DNA of 12,250 bases. Source: Holophaga sp. Lineage in GTDB: Bacteria; Acidobacteriota; Holophagae; Holophagales; Holophagaceae. The translations under genes and the position numbers were made by a program. Positions 7,756-12,250 of the stretch are shown one piece after another. The DNA is taken from NCBI GenBank assembly GCA_031292735.1, contig JARLGP010000103.1, positions 1 to 12,250 on the forward strand, in the 5' to 3' direction. The notes below the pieces were generated by a model. The model was not told the DNA's origin. It saw nothing but the letters and a program-made list of their open reading frames with translations, and searched no databases. The stretch's first letter is position 1. Each line of letters starts with the position of its first letter.

Positions 7756-7793
7756 AAAAAAGCACAGAGAGCGGAGGAACCGGGTTCCTCCGC
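7756..7793 (-). terminator. Perfect 10-bp stem-loop between pal and the cpoB-like gene
   Basis: On the - strand GCGGAGGAAC (7793-7784) and GTTCCTCCGC (7780-7771) form a perfect 10-bp stem with a CGG/CCG triloop. Six T follow at 7761-7756, nine bases after the stem. The stem is far stronger than other hairpins here, but the gap before the T-run makes it an imperfect intrinsic terminator. It could act as a partial terminator or attenuator that lowers cpoB relative to pal, or as an RNA-stabilising or processing hairpin. Confidence 0.55.
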
Positions 7794-7818
7794 CCCCACC
7801 TTAGCTTGAACCAGAAAT

Positions 7819-8409
7819 CTACTGAAGGGTGAACTGGCAGTTGCGGTTGATCAGCCAGCTTTCGTCGTCGTGGCCCTGGACCTTGGGCTTTTCCTTGCCG
7901 TAGCTGATGGTGGTCAGCCGGGCATCGACCACGCCGAGCCCGGTCAGGTAGCTCTGGGCGGCATGGGCGCGACGCTCGCCCAGGGCCAGGTTGTACTCCA
8001 CGGTGCCGCGCTCGTCGCAGTTGCCCGCGATCTGGATCTTGGCATCGGAATTGGCCTTGAGGAAGTCGGCGATGGCCTGGAGCTTCGGCTTGTCAACTTC
8101 GCGGATGTCGGACTTGTCGAACTCGAAGTTGATGTCCTTGAGGGCGGCCTCGGCATCAGCCTTGAACTTGTTGGTGCGGGCCAGTTCAGCGGCAGCGGCG
8201 GCCTGGCGGGCAGCTTCGGCTTCGGCTTCAGCCTTGCGCCGGGCGGCATCTTCGTCGGCGCGCTTCTGGGCATCCACGTCGGGGGCGGCAGGCGCCGTGG
8301 CGGCGGGCGCGGCCGGCTCCGCTGGCGCGGGAGCTGGCTTCTTGCAGCCCACTCCAACCCCCAGAGCGAGAATCACGGCAAGGGGAACGAGGTTTCGAAC
8401 GAATCGCAT
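7819..8409 (-). CDS. pal: Peptidoglycan-associated lipoprotein Pal
   Basis: A 196-residue outer-membrane lipoprotein that anchors the envelope to peptidoglycan and exchanges between TolB and the cell wall. The signal region (1-21) ends in Gly-Val-Gly-Cys22, a loose lipobox. Residues 24-88 are an Ala/Pro then Ala/Glu/Lys-rich linker, probably helical. Residues 93-196 are the OmpA-C/Pal domain: Asn-Phe-Glu-Phe-Asp-Lys-Ser, Gly-Asn-Cys-Asp-Glu-Arg-Gly-Thr-Val-Glu-Tyr-Asn, Leu-Gly-Glu-Arg-Arg-Ala, and Ser-Tyr-Gly-Lys-Glu. The last two blocks match the peptidoglycan-binding signature. ATG 8409 is preferred over the upstream in-frame Met (8442): GGAGGAG lies about 7 bases before it, and translation then begins at the signal peptide. 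It is 63 bases downstream of tolB. Cys131 and Cys191 in the domain could form a disulfide, which is speculation. Confidence 0.95.
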   Translation of the reverse strand: MRFVRNLVPLAVILALGVGVGCKKPAPAPAEPAAPAATAPAAPDVDAQKRADEDAARRKAEAEAEAARQAAAAAELARTNKFKADAEAALKDINFEFDKSDIREVDKPKLQAIADFLKANSDAKIQIAGNCDERGTVEYNLALGERRAHAAQSYLTGLGVVDARLTTISYGKEKPKVQGHDDESWLINRNCQFTLQ

Positions 8410-8472
8410 GTTAGGCTCCTCCAACGCGGATAAGATTAACAAGTTCCAGAAAATCCGGGCACCTTTTTTTTC

Positions 8473-9777
8473 TCAGCGAGCGCGAGTCCACTTTGGACTT
8501 TGACAGCCATCAATATTGATTAGTTTACGCAGCGTATTACCCGAAAGGTCGGTGGTATACAGTTCCATCCCGCCCCGGCTGCCGCTGCTGAATACGATCC
8601 TCCGCTCGTCGGGAGACCAGGAAGGCGACTCGGAACTGGCGATGCCGGTGGTGATCTGGTAGGACTTTCCTTCCCCCAGTTTATATACGAACAGGTCAAA
8701 TTTGCCTTCAAATCGCGAAACATAGGCGATCATCGAGCCGGAAGGGCTCCAGGCCGGGCTGGCGTTATAAGTACCTTCCCGGGTCAGCCGGCGGACATTG
8801 GACCCGTCGTCGCCCATCAGGAACACCTGGGGGCCGCCTTCCCGGTCGGAGGTGAAGGCCAGTTGGTTGCCGGCCGGGTTCCAGCTGGGGTCGGTATTGA
8901 TGCAGTTGCTGTCGGTAAGCCGGCGCACCCGGCCGGTGGCCACGTCCAGCACCACGATGTCGGTGTTGCCCCGGCGGTCGCCCTGCACCAGGGCCAGGCG
9001 CCTGCCGTCCGGCGACCAGGAGGGGCAGAAGCAGTGCCCTTCGACCTTGCTGGACAGGGGGTAGAGCTTCACCTGGGGCCCGCCCACGGTGCGCTGGCCC
9101 CAGATTTCCGGGGCCCCGCCCTTGTAGGTCACGTAGGCCAGCCGGCCGTCCGCGGCCACGGTGGGGGAGATGGTCAGGCTCCGGTACGAGGTGAGCGGGT
9201 GGGGGCTGGCCCCGTCCCGGTCCACCTGGTAGATCTCCTTCACCCCCCGGCCGGTCTCCCGGACGAACACGACCCGGGTGGAGGCCACCCCCTGCTCACC
9301 GGTGAGCCGAGCCATCAGGTCGTCGCAGATCTTGTGGGCGATGCGGCGCAGGGCGCCGTCCCTACCGGTGTAGCGCTTGCTGACCACCGCCTTGGCGTTC
9401 TTGGCCTGGCCGGCCATGACGTCCACCACCTGGATCATCACCTCCAGGTCGCCGCCGCCGCTCCGGTTGATGGTGGTGGTGAGCAGCCACTCGGTGCCGG
9501 TGGCCGCCCAGGCCTTGTAGCTGGCCGGATCGGTGCTGCCGGGCAGGTTGCTCCGGATCACCGAGAAGGGGCCGGCTTCATCCAGGTCGCGGATCAGCAC
9601 GTCCTGGTATTCCTTGGTGACCGTGGCGTCCGGCACCCCGGCGGCCTTGGGACGGGACAGGGCGATGCCGAGTTTGGAGCCGGCCGAGGCGGACAGCACC
9701 ACTTCCTGGCTGGGGGGGGCTTGGGCGGCAAGGAGGGGTGCGAGAATGAAAAGAAGTCCGAGGACTAATTTCTTCAT
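8473..9777 (-). CDS. tolB: Tol-Pal system periplasmic beta-propeller protein TolB
   Basis: A 434-residue periplasmic protein of normal TolB length. TolB links the inner-membrane TolA complex to Pal and helps outer-membrane constriction at division. Residues 1-20 are a Sec signal peptide (Lys-Lys, then a Leu-rich core, cleavage near Ala-Gln-Ala). Residues about 24-160 form the N-terminal alpha/beta domain. From about 165 on there is a six-bladed propeller with repeated 'P-x-W-S-P-D/S-G-x-x-I/L-A-Y/L/F' strands (around 253, 298, 342 and 386) and short 'Asp-Gly/Asp-x-x-x-Arg-Arg-Leu-Thr' returns. ATG 9777 has GGAG five bases upstream. The frame runs open far upstream into mutT, but only this start exposes the signal peptide. 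Cys249, Cys251, Cys292 and Cys425 sit just before blade strands, which is unusual for a periplasmic propeller. The last roughly 50 codons are more AT-rich than the rest. tolQ, tolR and tolA are not in the window. Confidence 0.96.
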   Translation of the reverse strand: MKKLVLGLLFILAPLLAAQAPPSQEVVLSASAGSKLGIALSRPKAAGVPDATVTKEYQDVLIRDLDEAGPFSVIRSNLPGSTDPASYKAWAATGTEWLLTTTINRSGGGDLEVMIQVVDVMAGQAKNAKAVVSKRYTGRDGALRRIAHKICDDLMARLTGEQGVASTRVVFVRETGRGVKEIYQVDRDGASPHPLTSYRSLTISPTVAADGRLAYVTYKGGAPEIWGQRTVGGPQVKLYPLSSKVEGHCFCPSWSPDGRRLALVQGDRRGNTDIVVLDVATGRVRRLTDSNCINTDPSWNPAGNQLAFTSDREGGPQVFLMGDDGSNVRRLTREGTYNASPAWSPSGSMIAYVSRFEGKFDLFVYKLGEGKSYQITTGIASSESPSWSPDERRIVFSSGSRGGMELYTTDLSGNTLRKLINIDGCQSPKWTRAR

Positions 9778-9879
9778 GATCTCTCCGGGAACTCCATAGC
9801 GTCTCATTCTGTCAACACCTTCAATGTCTTCTTTAGCGAAAGAAACTTCATCATATACCCAGTGATCCGCAAAAGTCAT
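9778..9879 (-). promoter_or_regulatory. AT-rich leader of tolB with candidate promoter and open in-frame peptide
   Basis: This gap of about 98 bases between mutT and tolB is much more AT-rich than its surroundings. On the - strand a -10-like TATGAT (9855-9850) lies 18 bases after ATGACT (9879-9874), a weak -35, so a tolB promoter is plausible. The same DNA is also open in the tolB frame from an ATG at 9879 that overlaps the mutT stop as ATGA. It would encode 34 residues (beginning MTFADHWVYDEVSF) running straight into the tolB start. It is either leader or a TolB N-terminal extension, and I favour leader. Confidence 0.45.
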
Positions 9880-10250
9880 GGAATCCATCCCAGCAGACGC
9901 CGGCTGGCTTCCGGCATGGGCAGCCGGTCCAGCTGGCTCCTGGCGAACCAGCCCCAGGCCAGTCCGGTGCGCGGAGGCTCGGCTCCCGTGCAGCGGAACG
10001 GGTGGAGGATCACCGCGAAATCCGGGTAGGCGTGCTCCTGTGGCGGCAGCGGTTCGGCCCGGTCCGGGCGCCAGCGCAGCTCCTCCAGCAGTTCCCGGAG
10101 CAGCGCGGCCCGGGGCGTCTCCCCCGGCTCCAGCTTGCCGCCGGGGAATTCCCACAGGCCGGGGAAGCTGCGCGCGGCGGGATCCCGCCGCTGGACGAAG
10201 CAGCGGCCCCGGTCCAGGATGAGCGCCACCGCCACCGCCGTTGCCGTCAC
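9876..10250 (-). CDS. mutT: MutT-type Nudix hydrolase (probable 8-oxo-dGTP diphosphatase)
   Basis: A 124-residue cytoplasmic Nudix protein. MutT enzymes hydrolyse 8-oxo-dGTP to the monophosphate and so prevent A:T to C:G mutations. The sequence has the MutT-like Leu-Trp-Glu-Phe-Pro-Gly-Gly-Lys-Leu-Glu-Pro-Gly-Glu-Thr entry. The Nudix box starts at Gly38, with Glu44, Arg52, Glu53, Glu56 and Glu57 all present. The usual Gly near the end of the box is Arg59. The C-terminal Leu-Pro-Met-Pro-Glu-Ala-Ser-Arg-Arg-Leu-Leu resembles the closing part of MutT/YvcI-type proteins. The start is GTG 10250, overlapping the rnhB stop by 4 bases (GTGA), so it is probably translated by coupling. The substrate is inferred from the family; other nucleotide diphosphates are possible. 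Confidence 0.87.
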   Translation of the reverse strand: MTATAVAVALILDRGRCFVQRRDPAARSFPGLWEFPGGKLEPGETPRAALLRELLEELRWRPDRAEPLPPQEHAYPDFAVILHPFRCTGAEPPRTGLAWGWFARSQLDRLPMPEASRRLLGWIP

Positions 10251-11059
10251 TGCCCCGCCCCCGCGCCGCTGGCCAGCAGCGCGAGCCGTTCGGCATAGCG
10301 GTCCCGGAGCAGCTCCACCCAGGCCAGGCGCAAGCGGCCGTAGGCGGGTCGCAGGCTGGCGGCGACCCAGGCCTGCAGTTCGGCCACCGAACCGCACCGT
10401 TCGATCTGGGCCAGGAGCTCGCCGTGCAGCTCCTCCTCGGGCCGCACCAGGGCCGCCACCGGGGCGTAGCTCAGCCGGTGCGCCGGGGAGGCGCCCAGTT
10501 CGCGCAGGGCCTGCCGGTGGATCTGGGTGCCGTAGCCCTTGTGCCGGGCGAACCCGTAGCCGGGGACTTCCCGGTCCAGCTCGCGCATGAGCCCGTCCCG
10601 GTGGGTCTTGGCCAGGATGGAGGCGCAGGCGATGGCGCAGCTCAGGGCGTCGCCGTCCACCACCAGCCGCTCCGGCAGGCCCGTGCGCGGGGCCCGGTCG
10701 CCGTCCACCAGGAGCATGCGCGGCCTCTGCTTCAGGGCCGCCACCGAATGGCGCATGGCGGACATGGTGGCGCCCAGGATGTTCTCCCGGTCGATGCCCA
10801 GGTTGTCCACCTCGGCCACGGCCCAGGCGGGCAACACCATCTTGAGCTCGACGGCCAGGGCTTCGCGTTTTTCCGGGCTGAGCTGCTTGCTGTCCCGGGC
10901 GGCCCGGAGCACGTGGCCCCAGCGCCCGGCGGTTTCCCGGTCCAGCACGGCGCAGGCGGCCACCACCGGCCCGGCCCAGGCGCCCCGGCCGGCCTCGTCC
11001 AGCCCGCCCCAGGCGATGCCGGGCGGGGTGTTGCCCAGGTCCCAGTCCAGCGGGTTCAC
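10247..11059 (-). CDS. rnhB: Ribonuclease HII
   Basis: A 270-residue enzyme that cuts the RNA strand of RNA-DNA hybrids and nicks at single ribonucleotides in DNA, starting ribonucleotide excision repair. The acidic active site is visible: Asp21 and Glu22 in Gly-Leu-Asp-Glu-Ala-Gly-Arg-Gly, Asp119 in Leu-Leu-Val-Asp-Gly, and Asp155 in Ser-Ile-Leu-Ala-Lys-Thr-His-Arg-Asp. Also present are the Asp-Ser-Lys-Gln-Leu motif (56-60), Gly-Tyr-Gly-Thr (176-179) and the Ser-Pro-x-His-Arg-Leu-Ser-Tyr-x-Pro-Val closing segment near 191-201. The protein then continues for about 70 residues (Glu/Leu/Arg-rich, probably helical) past the usual family end. The start is GTG 11059, which overlaps the M61 peptidase stop as GTGA. 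With mutT next, two nucleic-acid quality-control genes are coupled. Confidence 0.95.
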   Translation of the reverse strand: MNPLDWDLGNTPPGIAWGGLDEAGRGAWAGPVVAACAVLDRETAGRWGHVLRAARDSKQLSPEKREALAVELKMVLPAWAVAEVDNLGIDRENILGATMSAMRHSVAALKQRPRMLLVDGDRAPRTGLPERLVVDGDALSCAIACASILAKTHRDGLMRELDREVPGYGFARHKGYGTQIHRQALRELGASPAHRLSYAPVAALVRPEEELHGELLAQIERCGSVAELQAWVAASLRPAYGRLRLAWVELLRDRYAERLALLASGAGAGQ

Positions 11060-12250
11060 GACAGGTCCACCTTCCTGGGCGCGGGGAAGGCCTGGCCGGT
11101 CCAGGCGCTGAACGCGGCCCGCTGGCCGGCGCCGGCCGCCGGGTCCGGCCCCAGCTGGATGGTCCGGTGCGGATGCTCTTCCAGGGTGAGCAGGCAGGTC
11201 CGCACCCGGCCCCGCTCCGCCGCCAGGATCTCCACCGGGTCCCCCGGGCCGCGGTCGCCCAGGCGCCGCTGGACATCCCCGGCGGTAACCGTGCGCCACC
11301 CGTTCACCGCCAGGATCGCCGCCCCGTAGCCCAGGCCGGCCTTGGCCGCGGGCGAGCCGGGGAACACGTTCACCACGCTGGGCGCGTCGCCGGAAAAGAC
11401 CAGGCCGGAATAGACCCGGGCCCGCCGGACCGCGTCGGGATCGTCGGCCTCGCCGTTGCCCAGCAGCTCCCAGGGCGCCTTGGCGGTGAACTTGAGCCCA
11501 TAGGCCTGCTCGATGGGCCCGGGGTCCAGTTCCGCCCGGCCCTGGATATACCGGCCCCAGAACGCGGCCGGATCCTTCCCGGCCAGTTCCCCGTATGCCG
11601 CGCGCAGATCCGGGTCGGTCACCGGGCCGTCCCCGAAGCGCCGCCACAGCACGTTGAACAGCTGGTCCAGGCCGTGCGCCCCGGCGGAGCCCAGGCGCAG
11701 GTCCGCATCCATCATCCAGGCCACCATGGCGCCCTTGTCGTAGTAGCTGACCGTGCTGTTGGGGGAGAACTCGGTGGGCTTGTAGTGGCGGATCCAGGCG
11801 TCGTAGCTGGCCTCCTCCAGGCTCTGCTCCCTGCGCCCGGGCCGAGTGGTGTTGTCGGTCCAGGACGCGGCCAGCCGCTTGCCCACCCAGGACCAGGGCG
11901 CCACTCCGGCCCGCAGCACGATGGTGTACTGCATGAGACTGGTGAGGCCCTCGTGGAACCAGAGCAGGCGGGTGGGGTTCTCCCGCTGGAAGTCGAACGG
12001 CCCCAGGGCGGGGTCGTGCAGGCGCTTGACGTTCCACACGTGGAAGAATTCGTGGGCGATGAGCACGAACAGGTCCCAGTAGCCCTCCGCCTTCTCCATC
12101 TGCTGGGGGTCGGCCAGCAGCGAGGTGCTCTCCCGGTGCTCCAGGCCGCCGCGCATGCCGGGGCAGAAGGTGAGCAGGAACAGGTAGCGGGCGCAGGGGA
12201 AGCCGCCGAAGATGGCGCCGCAGACCGCGGTGATGGCCTGGGTGGCGGCC
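11056..12250 (-). CDS. M61 (glycyl aminopeptidase-like) metallopeptidase with PDZ domain, 5' end cut by window
   Basis: The last 397 codons of a - strand gene whose start lies beyond the right edge. Numbering from the first whole codon, the zinc site is His66-Glu67-Phe-Phe-His70 followed by Val-Trp-Asn-Val-Lys-Arg-Leu, and the third ligand is Glu100 in Trp-Phe-His-Glu-Gly-Leu-Thr. This is the M61 family pattern. The upstream Gly-Gly-Phe-Pro-x-x-Arg-Tyr-Leu-Phe-Leu-Leu and Gly-Gly-Leu-Glu-His-Arg-x-Ser-Thr-Ser, and the later Tyr-Tyr-Asp-Lys-Gly-Ala-Met-Val-Ala, are also typical. Residues about 277-355 are a PDZ domain (Val-Val-Asn-Val-Phe-Pro-Gly-Ser-Pro-Ala-Ala-Lys-Ala-Gly-Leu, Ile-Leu-Ala-Val-Asn-Gly), which in this family usually binds peptide ends. 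Many M61 proteins are exported, but the signal region is not in view. The stop overlaps the rnhB start by four bases. The physiological substrate is unknown. Confidence 0.92.
   Translation of the reverse strand, partial: AATQAITAVCGAIFGGFPCARYLFLLTFCPGMRGGLEHRESTSLLADPQQMEKAEGYWDLFVLIAHEFFHVWNVKRLHDPALGPFDFQRENPTRLLWFHEGLTSLMQYTIVLRAGVAPWSWVGKRLAASWTDNTTRPGRREQSLEEASYDAWIRHYKPTEFSPNSTVSYYDKGAMVAWMMDADLRLGSAGAHGLDQLFNVLWRRFGDGPVTDPDLRAAYGELAGKDPAAFWGRYIQGRAELDPGPIEQAYGLKFTAKAPWELLGNGEADDPDAVRRARVYSGLVFSGDAPSVVNVFPGSPAAKAGLGYGAAILAVNGWRTVTAGDVQRRLGDRGPGDPVEILAAERGRVRTCLLTLEEHPHRTIQLGPDPAAGAGQRAAFSAWTGQAFPAPRKVDLS

Noticed and set aside
8464..8471. Run of eight T between tolB and pal, considered as a terminator
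   Set aside because: The T-run is on the + strand, where no gene ends. On the transcribed - strand it is a run of A without a preceding stem.
9810..9815. TTGACA on the - strand upstream of tolB, a perfect -35 hexamer
   Set aside because: No -10-like sequence lies 16-18 bases downstream; the position falls on GTTCCC near the tolB ribosome-binding site.

Overview
The window is GC-rich DNA from a diderm (Gram-negative-type) bacterium. It carries tolB and pal plus several signal-peptide and lipoprotein genes. The gene content (Tol-Pal, AdhE, CsgG-type domain, M61 peptidase) and the very high G+C would suit an Acidobacteriota (Holophagae-like) or a deltaproteobacterial-type genome. That placement is a guess from composition and style, not something the sequence proves.

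Layout. On the + strand there is the tail of a probable GNAT acetyltransferase (2-139), then a roughly 345-base non-coding stretch, then one large exported protein (485-2506) that joins an N-terminal CsgG/FlgO-like domain to C-terminal HEAT-type repeats. All other genes lie on the - strand and converge on it. Read in their own direction from the right edge they are: an M61-family zinc peptidase with a PDZ domain (cut by the window edge), rnhB, mutT, tolB, pal, a cpoB/ybgF-like TPR lipoprotein gene, adhE, and a secreted gamma-glutamyltransferase-family gene.

The - strand genes fall into likely transcription blocks. M61 peptidase-rnhB-mutT are joined by two identical 4-base GTGA stop/start overlaps, so they are almost certainly co-translated. 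tolB-pal-cpoB form the cell-envelope block: a periplasmic beta-propeller, a peptidoglycan-binding lipoprotein and its TPR partner. A perfect 10-bp stem-loop sits between pal and cpoB. adhE (acetyl-CoA to ethanol) and the ggt-like gene follow, each with its own Shine-Dalgarno. A GC-rich hairpin and a 20-base dyad that overlaps the adhE ribosome-binding site separate adhE from the Tol-Pal block.

Most of the window is ordinary housekeeping or envelope content, and I see no mobile element, CRISPR array, RNA gene or clear defence system. The items most worth a second look are the CsgG-like/HEAT fusion, the AT-rich in-frame reading stretch between mutT and tolB that begins with an ATGA overlap, and the dyad at the adhE start.
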